Assembly: GCF_030503875.2 (NCBI RefSeq)
Contig: NZ_CP129968.2
Span: 1,700,001 to 1,764,000 of the forward strand
Length of the DNA: 64,000 nt
Direction: 5' to 3'
From: Marivirga arenosa
Lineage (GTDB): Bacteria; Bacteroidota; Bacteroidia; Cytophagales; Cyclobacteriaceae
Positions 15,223 through 23,426 of this stretch are shown in pieces. The number at the start of each line of letters is the position of its first letter. The stretch's first letter is position 1. Position numbers and translations under genes: made by a program. Under the pieces are notes generated by a model, which worked only from the letters and a program-made list of their open reading frames with translations, did not search any database and was not told the DNA's origin.

Positions 15223-16423
15223 TTGCAGTTTCTAAGCTTATTTTAGACTTTTCTTTATAATCTGATAGTGTGATACTAAAAAACAAAATTGCCGGAATCA
15301 CCATAGCAATAGCGCAAAATAGGTACATCTGAGATAGGGAAAAAATTTCAGCTACATTTCCTAATGCAAACGCTCCTAAACCAATTCCTAAATCAATTGA
15401 AGAGAAAAAAGTACTAGTAGCAACTCCTCTTTTTTCAGGCTTAACCATATTGATCACCATCGTTTGCAAGGTCGGCATCACTATTCCATTCCCCAAACCT
15501 AATACAAATCCTGCAATAAGGAAGGCAGTTTCATCTTTGCTTTGAGATAGTAAGATAAGCCCCGAAATAGTACCGATAAAACTTAATAACATTACGAAAG
15601 CAGGCCCTTTTTTGTCCATCATTTTACCCGTTAAAGGCCTAATAATGCTTACACCAATGGCATAAATCAAGAAAAATAAACCTGTACTTTCAATTGATAA
15701 TTCTTTCGCAAAAAGTGTAATAAATGACATAATACCCGCAAAAGGAAAAGCCAGCATTAACATGATCATAGATACTTTTAAAACACGAGGTTCAAATACG
15801 GTTTCAAAGCTTAACTTATTTTTTCTATTGCTAATTTTAGGGTGATTAACAAAGAATGAAAGGATTACAGCAATTGAACATAAAATTCCTGATGTATAGA
15901 ATAATAGTTGATAGTCAGAAGTATATTCTAATATTTTTAAACCTATTAGCGGCCCAATTGCCATACTAAGGGTCATTGATAATCCAAATATCCCAATACC
16001 TTCTCCACGTCTACTATTAGGTACTAAATCAGAGGTGATAGTTCCGCCTCCGGTTGTAACAAAGCCCCAGAAACCACCATTTAATAATCTTAAAAACAAC
16101 AGGAAAAAAAATGAAGTAGCCAAACCATAGGCAGCCATTATTACGGCATAACAAAACATGGCAATTAAGAATAAATTTCTTCTGCCATATTTATCAAAAG
16201 CATATCCGCTTATGGGTCTTACTATCAGTGCAGATAAGGCATAAATACCAATTATATAGCCTACTTTATCCGCATTTTCTCCCAAAACATCCGTTACAAA
16301 AGTAGGAAGGGTAGGCAAGAGAAAATAGAAAGAAACTGCCATTAATAAATAACTAAAACAGTGTAATAAAAAATCTTTTGTAAATAATGGCTCTTTAGAC
16401 ATCGCTATTTTATTAAAATGCAA
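15215..16423 (-). CDS. MFS transporter (drug/sugar-efflux type)
   Basis: A 402-residue protein with about 12 transmembrane helices. The loop 2-3 signature is present as GYAFDKYGRRNLFL and repeated in the second half as GKMMDKKGPAFVM. A start 7 codons later (MSKEPLFTKDF, ATG at 16402) is equally plausible, since the first residues add nothing conserved. It most resembles the MFS_1 efflux group; the substrate is unknown. It overlaps the aminotransferase gene downstream by 8 bases, so amino-acid-like export is one possible role (inference). Confidence 0.82.
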   Translation of the reverse strand: MHFNKIAMSKEPLFTKDFLLHCFSYLLMAVSFYFLLPTLPTFVTDVLGENADKVGYIIGIYALSALIVRPISGYAFDKYGRRNLFLIAMFCYAVIMAAYGLATSFFFLLFLRLLNGGFWGFVTTGGGTITSDLVPNSRRGEGIGIFGLSMTLSMAIGPLIGLKILEYTSDYQLLFYTSGILCSIAVILSFFVNHPKISNRKNKLSFETVFEPRVLKVSMIMLMLAFPFAGIMSFITLFAKELSIESTGLFFLIYAIGVSIIRPLTGKMMDKKGPAFVMLLSFIGTISGLILLSQSKDETAFLIAGFVLGLGNGIVMPTLQTMVINMVKPEKRGVATSTFFSSIDLGIGLGAFALGNVAEIFSLSQMYLFCAIAMVIPAILFFSITLSDYKEKSKISLETANV

Positions 16424-16491
16424 ATTTAATGTAGTTACATTTAAATAGATAAGAATAACTCATTTATTAGAGGATAGGTTTTACTTATGAA

Positions 16492-16746
16492 TTATTCGCT
16501 AAGTTTTTCTAATAAAGTGGGGATGTCTTTGCTATGACAATCATGATATATAGAATTATTGATTGCTATGTTTGGACCAAGCTTGCAATAATCCATGCAT
16601 TTAGTCTTGATGAGTCTAGTGTTTTTTATTGATGAGTCCTTGATAGTTTTTTTTAAATCGGATTTTAATACTTCACAGTCTTTCTTTTTACAATCTTTTC
16701 CTGTGCAGATAAATATAAGATTTTGCTTTTTCTTTGCTTCTTTCAA
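16492..16746 (-). CDS. Thioredoxin-like [2Fe-2S] ferredoxin domain protein
   Basis: An 84-residue stand-alone domain of the (2Fe-2S) ferredoxin / NuoE-C-terminal type. The pattern CTGKDCKKKDC (about 14-24) followed by TKCMDYCKLGPNIAI (about 48-62) supplies the cluster Cys residues and the CxxxCxxGPN loop that mark the family. No catalytic partner is fused. Possibly a small electron carrier. It lies 68 bases upstream of the MFS gene on the same strand. Confidence 0.75.
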   Translation of the reverse strand: MKEAKKKQNLIFICTGKDCKKKDCEVLKSDLKKTIKDSSIKNTRLIKTKCMDYCKLGPNIAINNSIYHDCHSKDIPTLLEKLSE

Positions 16747-16810
16747 GACTTTTATAGCATTTAGTGTTAGCTAGTATATCGATTACATTCCAAAAGAGTT
16801 GTCTAGTATC

Positions 16811-17467
16811 CTAATCTGATTCAAGAAGATTTTCTTCAGTCACCTTATTAATCAATTCAATTGAATTTTTAACATCAAGCTTTTGCATTAAGTTGGCTCG
16901 GTGAGTATCCACTGTTCTATTGCTAATGAATAATTCTTCAGCAATTTGGTTACTGGTATATCCTTTCATAATGAGTTTTACAACTTCTAATTCTCTTTTC
17001 GTCAGGCTTATTTTAGGCTGAGCTAATTGTTTCTTTTTCTTTTTGAGGCTGGTGATATAATTATTGACCATTACATCTCTTACATCCTTGCTGTAAAAAC
17101 TAATGCCTTCCATTACTTTTTTAACCCCATCAATAAGTTCTTCTTGATCAGCACCTTTATGAATATATCCATTAACACCTGCCTCCATGCATGAATTGAT
17201 ATATTGTTCATCCAGATACATACTGAGCATAATCACTTTTGGTTCATGAGCAGCATCTAGGATTTCCGGTGCGGCTTCTAAGCCATTTTTATCAGGCATT
17301 GAGATATCTAATAATACTAAATCTGGTTTTAGCTCCTTGTTTTTTTGAATGGCTTCAGAACCCGTTTTTGCCTCAGCGATCACTTCAAAGTCTTTTTCTG
17401 ATTCTAAAAACATTTTTATTCCATTACGCACTAATTGATGATCATCTGCAAGTAATATTTTAAGCAT
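16811..17467 (-). CDS. NarL/FixJ-family response regulator
   Basis: A 218-residue protein with a receiver domain at 1-120 (acid pocket D8/D9, phosphoacceptor D54 in VLLDISMPD, conserved T/S replaced in MLSMYLDEQY, and Lys in YIHKGA). A LuxR-type HTH follows at about 150-212 (LTKRELEVVKLIMKGYTSNQ, then SNRTVDTHRANLMQKLDV). It lies 12 bases downstream of the kinase gene on the same strand and is the likely partner of its HisKA_3 domain. It should regulate transcription. Confidence 0.92.
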   Translation of the reverse strand: MLKILLADDHQLVRNGIKMFLESEKDFEVIAEAKTGSEAIQKNKELKPDLVLLDISMPDKNGLEAAPEILDAAHEPKVIMLSMYLDEQYINSCMEAGVNGYIHKGADQEELIDGVKKVMEGISFYSKDVRDVMVNNYITSLKKKKKQLAQPKISLTKRELEVVKLIMKGYTSNQIAEELFISNRTVDTHRANLMQKLDVKNSIELINKVTEENLLESD

Positions 17468-17479
17468 AGTATTTTAGTT

Positions 17480-18874
17480 TTAAATGTGAATAATGATATT
17501 GGTTCCAAATTTTGCGTTGCTATCAATATCAATTTCGCCTCCCATGGATTTTACACGGTCAATCATATTTAATAAACCATGACTTTTATTCAAATTATCT
17601 TTAGAGTTAATTTGATTTGCATCAAAGCCTATTCCATCATCTTCAATGGTTAAGTGAATACCTTTTTCTCTAAGGTAAAGTTGTATGGACACATTTTTAG
17701 CCTGAGCGTGCTTGTAAATATTATTTAAGGCTTCTTGTACAATTCGAAAAAGATTAATCTTTTTATCATCTAAATCACCCTCATTTAAATTATTGGAAAA
17801 TTGAACATTCAAGGAGGGTGAATTGTAGTCTTCGCATAAATTTTCCAGACTAGTTTTTAAATCAAAAATCTGGAGTTTAGAAGGCATTAAATTTTCGGAT
17901 ATTTTATGAGATTCCTCAATTGAAGCGTTAATTAATTCTATCAATTTACTTTTTACATCTGCTTTGTCAATAAGTGTTTTTATATTCATTTTAATCACAT
18001 TAAGCATTTGACCCAAGCCATCATGTAATTCTCTACTGACTCTAACTCTCTCTTTTTCAGCTCCCTCTATTTGAGCAGCCAATTTTAGACTTTTCTCGGC
18101 TTTCTCTTTTAATAGTTTCTCATAACTTTCCCTTGCATCATTGAAAACAACTAAAAACTGCTCTGTTTCTTCATTATAGAATTTAGCATTTGTGAGTGTA
18201 ATATTATTAATGGGTAACTTTTTATCATTAAAGATCAGGAATAAAATATCTTGATTAATCAATTCATTTTTTAACTGATCATTTAATTTAGTAATTGATA
18301 ATGGTTCTTCATCTTGATCTAGTACTTTTAGATCATTCCCAATTTTTAATTTTAAGATTTCGTCATGTTCAATTCCCAATAGTTGGGTCATGAATTCATT
18401 AGCATATTTTATATTGAAGTTTGAATCAATTACAATCAAGCAGCTTTTTATATTGCCTAAAATGGTTGAAAGTAATTTTTGCGATTCCTTTTTTTGCAGA
18501 TCAGCCTCATGCTTATAAAGACTAAGCTCAACATTGCTTAATAATTCAGATTCTGCAAATGGTTTACTTAGAAAGGTTGTAGGAAAAGTTAATTTAGCCC
18601 TATCAATTGTTTTTTTATCATTTAAGGCTGTGAGATAAATAACAGGAACATCCTTAATTTTATTTATTTCAATGGAAGTTTCAATCCCATCATATTTGCC
18701 TTCAATCATCACATCCATTATTACTAAGGAAGGATCATGATCTTTAATAAATTTAATTGCATCTTCTCCTGATGTTAGAATATTGAGCACTTCATAGTTT
18801 GCTTTAAGTAGCACCTGTTTTAAGTGCATACTTACAATGGTTGAATCTTCAACTATTAAAATGCTTTTCCGCAT
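17480..18874 (-). CDS. Hybrid sensor kinase: receiver, PAS, HisKA_3 and HATPase (cytoplasmic)
   Basis: A 464-residue protein without membrane segments. Order: N-terminal receiver (1-120, D54 in VIMDVMIEGK, K104 in FLSKPF), a PAS-like domain (about 135-250), a coiled-coil linker, the HisKA_3 dimerisation helix with phosphoacceptor H284 in VSRELHDGLGQML, and an HATPase with N box (FRIVQEALNNIYKHAQ) and G box (IEDDGIGFDAN, SHGLLNMIDRV). A receiver at the N-terminus suggests control by another kinase rather than by a membrane ligand. It precedes the NarL-type regulator by 12 bases. It diverges from the chemotaxis operon over a 253-base gap. Confidence 0.9.
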   Translation of the reverse strand: MRKSILIVEDSTIVSMHLKQVLLKANYEVLNILTSGEDAIKFIKDHDPSLVIMDVMIEGKYDGIETSIEINKIKDVPVIYLTALNDKKTIDRAKLTFPTTFLSKPFAESELLSNVELSLYKHEADLQKKESQKLLSTILGNIKSCLIVIDSNFNIKYANEFMTQLLGIEHDEILKLKIGNDLKVLDQDEEPLSITKLNDQLKNELINQDILFLIFNDKKLPINNITLTNAKFYNEETEQFLVVFNDARESYEKLLKEKAEKSLKLAAQIEGAEKERVRVSRELHDGLGQMLNVIKMNIKTLIDKADVKSKLIELINASIEESHKISENLMPSKLQIFDLKTSLENLCEDYNSPSLNVQFSNNLNEGDLDDKKINLFRIVQEALNNIYKHAQAKNVSIQLYLREKGIHLTIEDDGIGFDANQINSKDNLNKSHGLLNMIDRVKSMGGEIDIDSNAKFGTNIIIHI

Positions 18875-19073
18875 ACTGATATATTAAATACAATTAAATA
18901 TTAGGATTATAATAATAGTGAAATTCTTAAATTCTACCATACAAAATTTAATTTTTATGGTTCGATAAAATCTTAGAAATCGAGGTTTAATCAACTGGGA
19001 GATATACTATAGGTAAAAATACTTATTAAAAAATATGTAATTCCAACCATGGTAAAATACATATTAATATTGA

Positions 19074-19103
19074 TTGATTACAATTCTATCCACTGTACTT
19101 TTA
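19074..19103 (+). promoter_or_regulatory. Possible promoter of the chemotaxis operon
   Basis: TTG (19074-19076) and TACTTTTA (19096-19103) are 19 bases apart, matching the -33/-7 spacing of Bacteroidota promoters, though the -7 lacks the final G. The first gene starts 25 bases further on. The 253-base divergent gap (18875-19127) otherwise shows only AT-rich sequence. Confidence 0.35.
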
Positions 19104-19127
19104 CATTATCATTAAAACTTAAATGTC

Positions 19128-21056
19128 ATGGTAAAAGCAGCCACTAAACTTGAAGAAAATATTAAGACTAAATCAGGGGAATCTTTAAGACCCCAGTCAA
19201 ATGGACAAGATTTAGAGAATCACATCGCAGCAGTTAATAATTCATTTGCATCAATTGAATTCGATCCTAAAGGAAATATTCTTTGGGCAAACGATCAATT
19301 TTTAGAAGCTGTGGGTTATTCACTTAATGAAGTTAAGGGTGAGCACCATAGTATATTTGTAGATCATGATTATGCAGAAAGTGCTGAATACAAAAATTTC
19401 TGGAAGTCACTAGCATCTGGAAACGCACAAAGTGGAGAATTCAAAAGATTTGATAAGCAAGGAAATGTGCTTTGGTTACAGGCATCTTACACACCTATTC
19501 CAGATGATAAGGGTAAAATTGTAAAAGTTATTAAATATGCATTTGATATTACAGAAAAGAAAAGAGCTGAACTAGATGCTGTTGAAACTGCTAAGGAATA
19601 TCAAGAAATAAAAACTGAGCTTCAAACCAGAATGGATCAGATTAATGTGGCTTGTTTGGTTTCTGAATCAGATTTGAAAGGTAATGTGATTTATGTAAAC
19701 GATAAGCTTTGCGAGGTCACAGGATATACTCGCGAAGAATGTATGGGACAGCCACACAGTATGTTTAGACATCCAGACTCACCAAAATCAATATTTAAAG
19801 AAATGTGGGCTACTATTGGTAGAGGTAGAATCTTCAGGGGTGAAATTAAGAACAAAAAGAAAAATGGGGATCCTTACTATGTGGATGCCATCATTGCACC
19901 AGTAATGGGGCCAAACGGAAAGCCAGCTAAATATATTGGGGTAAGATATGATATTACTGAACAAAAGCTGAAAGAAGAAGAAATCCAAAAAGCAATGGAA
20001 GAGCAATCGGCTGTAATTGAGGTGATTAGAGCTATGGCTAAAGGTGATCTTACACAAAGAGTAGAAAATGATTCTGATGTAGCAGCAGAAGTAAATGATG
20101 CTTTAGATAACTTAAATGAAGTATTAAATAGCATTAATAAAGGAGCTGAGGTAGTCTCTACATCTTCAGGCAACTTATTGAAAAGAAGTGAAGGTATTAA
20201 AAATAGTTCTAATGAAGTAGCTTCAGCCATTTCACAAATGGCTAAAGGCGCTCAAGATCAGGCATTAAGAACAGATGAATCTTCGAAATTAGTTGAGGGT
20301 GTATTAAAATCTTCTGAGGAAATGCAAGGGAAAGCAGACTTCATTAAGAAAACTGCTGAGGATGGTCAAAAACGATCCGAAGAAGGCCTAAAAATCATCA
20401 AGAATTTAGTTCAGAATATGACGGGTATTGATAGCTCTGCAACTAAAACTTCTGAATCAATTGCCATTCTAACTGAGAGAGCTGAAGAAATTGCTAGAAC
20501 TTTAAATGTTATTACGGATATCGCATCTCAAACTAATTTACTGGCACTAAATGCAGCTATTGAAGCAGCAAGAGCTGGGGATGCAGGTAGAGGTTTTGCG
20601 GTTGTAGCTGAGGAGATTAGAAAATTAGCTGAGGATTCAAGAAAATCTGCCGTTGATATTGAAAAAATAATCAGTGATGTTCAGAAAGATACAGTTTCAG
20701 CAAGCAAAGCAATAGAAAGTATGCAGACTAGTGTAAAGGAAGGCGGCAATGCTACTAAAGATGCTGAAAATATATTTGTTGAGATTGCAGGCTCAAGCGA
20801 TACAACTTTCCAACATTCAAAAGAGATTTTAACAGCTTCAAATGGTCAAAAGGAAGCGATTGAAGCAGTTGTGAAAAATATTGAACAAATAGTAGTAGTG
20901 GCTGAAGAAACAGCTGCCGGAACGCAACAGGTGGCAAGCTCATCTCAGGAGTTGAATGCAGGTATGGTTGAAGTAACAGATGCTAGTAATCAGCTAAGTC
21001 AAATTGCTGAAGAGTTGAAAGCAGGAATCAAAAAATTCACTTTAACTAAAGCATAA
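19128..21056 (+). CDS. Soluble methyl-accepting chemotaxis protein with two PAS domains
   Basis: A 642-residue chemoreceptor with no transmembrane segment. PAS domain 1 (about 30-145; [20 protein letters not shown]) and PAS domain 2 (about 170-278) are followed by a HAMP-like stretch ([19 protein letters not shown], about 303-321) and the methyl-accepting coiled coil (about 345-640). The highly conserved hairpin tip includes [20 protein letters not shown] and [20 protein letters not shown]. It should sense a cytoplasmic or redox signal through PAS cofactors and control CheA via CheW. It is the first gene of the che operon and is followed by cheW after one base. Confidence 0.93.
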   Translation: MVKAATKLEENIKTKSGESLRPQSNGQDLENHIAAVNNSFASIEFDPKGNILWANDQFLEAVGYSLNEVKGEHHSIFVDHDYAESAEYKNFWKSLASGNAQSGEFKRFDKQGNVLWLQASYTPIPDDKGKIVKVIKYAFDITEKKRAELDAVETAKEYQEIKTELQTRMDQINVACLVSESDLKGNVIYVNDKLCEVTGYTREECMGQPHSMFRHPDSPKSIFKEMWATIGRGRIFRGEIKNKKKNGDPYYVDAIIAPVMGPNGKPAKYIGVRYDITEQKLKEEEIQKAMEEQSAVIEVIRAMAKGDLTQRVENDSDVAAEVNDALDNLNEVLNSINKGAEVVSTSSGNLLKRSEGIKNSSNEVASAISQMAKGAQDQALRTDESSKLVEGVLKSSEEMQGKADFIKKTAEDGQKRSEEGLKIIKNLVQNMTGIDSSATKTSESIAILTERAEEIARTLNVITDIASQTNLLALNAAIEAARAGDAGRGFAVVAEEIRKLAEDSRKSAVDIEKIISDVQKDTVSASKAIESMQTSVKEGGNATKDAENIFVEIAGSSDTTFQHSKEILTASNGQKEAIEAVVKNIEQIVVVAEETAAGTQQVASSSQELNAGMVEVTDASNQLSQIAEELKAGIKKFTLTKA

Positions 21057-21057
21057 T

Positions 21058-21573
21058 ATGGAAGCTGTAAAGGAACAAAAGATAAAAGAAAACGAGCAAA
21101 AATCTCAGCTAATTATATTTCGATTAGGTGATGAAGAATACGGATTGCAGATAGGTCAAATCAAAGAAGTTGTACCTACTCCGCATATTACTCGCTTGCC
21201 ACAAACTCCTCCTTATGTGAAGGGAGTGGCCAATATCAGAGGGAATATTATTGCTGTAGTTGATTTAGAAGAGAAGTTTGGATTGAAAGGAGAGAATGAT
21301 TCCAATGCAAATAATTATACACTAGTAGTGGAAAGTGATCAAATTAAAATGGGAGTATTGGTGAGAGAGCTACCTAATACATTAAATGTTAAGAAATCTC
21401 ATATAGAAGATTCAGCTAACATTATACAAGATGGTGGAGCTGAGCAGTCATACATAAAGGGTATAGTAAAGCTGGAAGACAGATTAATCATCATGTTGGA
21501 TGTTTTCAAGACTATGTCAGAGAATGAATTAAATACAGTATTTAAAAATAATAAAGTTCATGAAACCGTTTGA
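21058..21573 (+). CDS. cheW: Chemotaxis coupling protein CheW
   Basis: A 171-residue single CheW domain that couples the receptor to CheA. It has the family core FRLGDEEYGLQIGQIKEVV, HITRLPQTPPYVKGVANIRG and NIIAVVDLEEKFG. It starts 1 base after the MCP stop and overlaps cheD by 14 bases, so it is part of a tightly coupled operon. Confidence 0.95.
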   Translation: MEAVKEQKIKENEQKSQLIIFRLGDEEYGLQIGQIKEVVPTPHITRLPQTPPYVKGVANIRGNIIAVVDLEEKFGLKGENDSNANNYTLVVESDQIKMGVLVRELPNTLNVKKSHIEDSANIIQDGGAEQSYIKGIVKLEDRLIIMLDVFKTMSENELNTVFKNNKVHETV

Positions 21574-22018
21574 GCATGCATTGAATTTAGGTGACATGAT
21601 TGTCACAAATGAGCCTACCAACATTGCGTGTTATGGATTAGGATCATGTGTTGGACTTTTCATCTACGATAGAGTAAATAAAATATCAGGAGCGGCTCAT
21701 GTAGTTCTTTCAGATGAATTAGAAAAGCACACGACTTATAATGCAAAAACAGCCTTTGAAAAGATTATTGAAGAAATAGAAAAAATAGGAGGTAATAAAA
21801 ATGCATTAAGGGCAAAAATAGTAGGAGGAGCGAATCTATTTAATACTGGCTTCAAAACAGGAGAAAATAATGTTAAAGCACTGAAAAAGTTGATTTTAGA
21901 CAATAAAATCTACTTAGCAGGGCAAGATACAGGCGGTAGTAAAAGTAGAACTGCTCGATTTAATACAATAAATGGGAACCTAAGTGTTTCCTCACAAAAT
22001 TTAAAATACGCGATTTAA
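21560..22018 (+). CDS. cheD: Chemoreceptor glutamine deamidase CheD
   Basis: A 152-residue protein. CheD deamidates receptor glutamines and can bind CheC-type phosphatases. The catalytic Cys/His pair appears in ACYGLGSCVGLFIYD and in SGAAHVVL, with the conserved Thr/Ser region later (GQDTGGSKSRTARFN). It overlaps cheW by 14 bases. Its presence fits the CheC/CheX-like protein further down the operon, the usual CheC/CheD pairing. Confidence 0.93.
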   Translation: MKPFEHALNLGDMIVTNEPTNIACYGLGSCVGLFIYDRVNKISGAAHVVLSDELEKHTTYNAKTAFEKIIEEIEKIGGNKNALRAKIVGGANLFNTGFKTGENNVKALKKLILDNKIYLAGQDTGGSKSRTARFNTINGNLSVSSQNLKYAI

Positions 22019-22029
22019 AGAATAGTAAA

Positions 22030-22383
22030 ATGGGAAAGAAAGTTTTAATCGTAGATGATTCGCTTTATATGCGAACACTTATAAAAGACGCACTTGAAGA
22101 AGGTGGATATGAAATCGTTGGCCAAGCAGCTAATGGCGAAGAAGCTATAGATTTAGCCTTTGAGTTACAACCAGACATTATCACTTTAGATAATATTTTG
22201 CCAGACATGATTGGCACTGATATTCTAAAAGTTTATAAAGATGAAGGTCTACCATCAAAGGTATTTATGATCAGTGCAGTTGGGCAGGATTCAGTGATTG
22301 AAGAAGGTATGGGATTAGGAGCTGAAGATTACATCGTAAAGCCGTTTACATCTGAGCAATTGGTTCAGGCACTTTCTAAATAA
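22030..22383 (+). CDS. cheY: Chemotaxis response regulator CheY
   Basis: A 117-residue stand-alone receiver. Acid pocket D9/D10 (LIVDDSLYM), phosphoacceptor D54 (IITLDNILPD), switch Ser in MISAVGQD and Lys in YIVKPFTSEQ. The next residue after D54 is Asn, as in Bacillus/Thermotoga-type CheY. It would carry the signal to the motility machinery, probably gliding rather than flagella, since no flagellar genes are here (inference). Overlaps cheB by one base (TAATG). Confidence 0.9.
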   Translation: MGKKVLIVDDSLYMRTLIKDALEEGGYEIVGQAANGEEAIDLAFELQPDIITLDNILPDMIGTDILKVYKDEGLPSKVFMISAVGQDSVIEEGMGLGAEDYIVKPFTSEQLVQALSK

Positions 22384-23420
22384 TGACCAATGCCAAAACC
22401 ATATCGACACTAATCGTAGAAGATTCTGCTCTGATGAGAATCCTACTTTCTGACATTTTAAAATCAGATCCTTCAATTGAATTGGTAGGAACTGCAAAAA
22501 ATGGAAAGGAAGGAGTAGAAAAAGCAAGATTACTCGAACCAGATGTAATTATATCTGATATGATTATGCCAGACTATGATGGTGTTTATTTGGTTGAAAA
22601 GGTGATGAAGGAAAGCCCAACTCCTGTTATTTTATTGAGTTCTCTTGAAAAAAATGACGGATTGGTATTTGATGCTTTACAAAAAGGGGCATTTGATTTC
22701 TTAGATAAGCCTAAAGATGATATAACCAATTCAATAAAGGCAAAAAATTATCCTTTAACAAAATTGGTAAAGGCTGCGGCTGAATCGAAAATAAAGAAAA
22801 TTAAAGTTAAGAAGAATAATCACAGTCATGCTTTTAATGGTTCGGCTGCTTATTCTGCTATTGTAATTGGGGCTTCTACTGGAGGCCCAGGAGCAATCGA
22901 AACCTTACTAAAGCAACTGCCTAATAATCTGATTTTACCAGTCATTATTGCGCAGCATATGCCTGATAGTTTTATCACTTCTTTTGCTAAAAGATTAGAT
23001 GCGCTATCCGATTTACATGTGAAAGTTGCAGAGTCAGGTGAAGAAATTAAGTCAGGTTACATATATATAGCACCAGGTCATGCTAATATGAGGTTAAGAA
23101 AAAACCCGCATTCTGGAGCTGTTATAGTGAATTTTACGGATAAGGTGTATACAGAATTCAATAATCCCTCAATTGATTGTCTTTTGGAATCCGCATCTGA
23201 AATATACGGAAATAAAATGATCGGTCTCATTTTGACAGGAATGGGAAGAGATGGTACTGAAGGTTTGAAAAAAGTAAAAGCAAAAGGTGGGATTACAATT
23301 GCTCAAGATGAAGATACCTCAGTTGTATATGGTATGCCAAAAAGTGCTTTTGATTCTGGCGCTACAGATCGATTGGTGCCTTTGAATCAATTGGGAGGTT
23401 ACATTGTAAGCTGTTTATAG
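22383..23420 (+). CDS. cheB: Protein-glutamate methylesterase/deamidase CheB
   Basis: A 345-residue protein with an N-terminal receiver (phosphoacceptor D59 in VIISDMIMPD) and a C-terminal methylesterase. The catalytic triad is S165 (VIGASTGGPG), H192 (IIAQHMPDSF) and D290 (LTGMGRDGTEG). It removes methyl groups from the receptor, opposing CheR at the end of the operon. The start overlaps the cheY stop by one base. Confidence 0.96.
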   Translation: MTNAKTISTLIVEDSALMRILLSDILKSDPSIELVGTAKNGKEGVEKARLLEPDVIISDMIMPDYDGVYLVEKVMKESPTPVILLSSLEKNDGLVFDALQKGAFDFLDKPKDDITNSIKAKNYPLTKLVKAAAESKIKKIKVKKNNHSHAFNGSAAYSAIVIGASTGGPGAIETLLKQLPNNLILPVIIAQHMPDSFITSFAKRLDALSDLHVKVAESGEEIKSGYIYIAPGHANMRLRKNPHSGAVIVNFTDKVYTEFNNPSIDCLLESASEIYGNKMIGLILTGMGRDGTEGLKKVKAKGGITIAQDEDTSVVYGMPKSAFDSGATDRLVPLNQLGGYIVSCL

Positions 23421-23426
23421 AATATT

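Noticed and set aside
18875..19127. Riboswitch or small RNA in the divergent gap before the chemotaxis operon
   Set aside because: The sequence is plain AT-rich DNA with no conserved stem or motif that I recognise.
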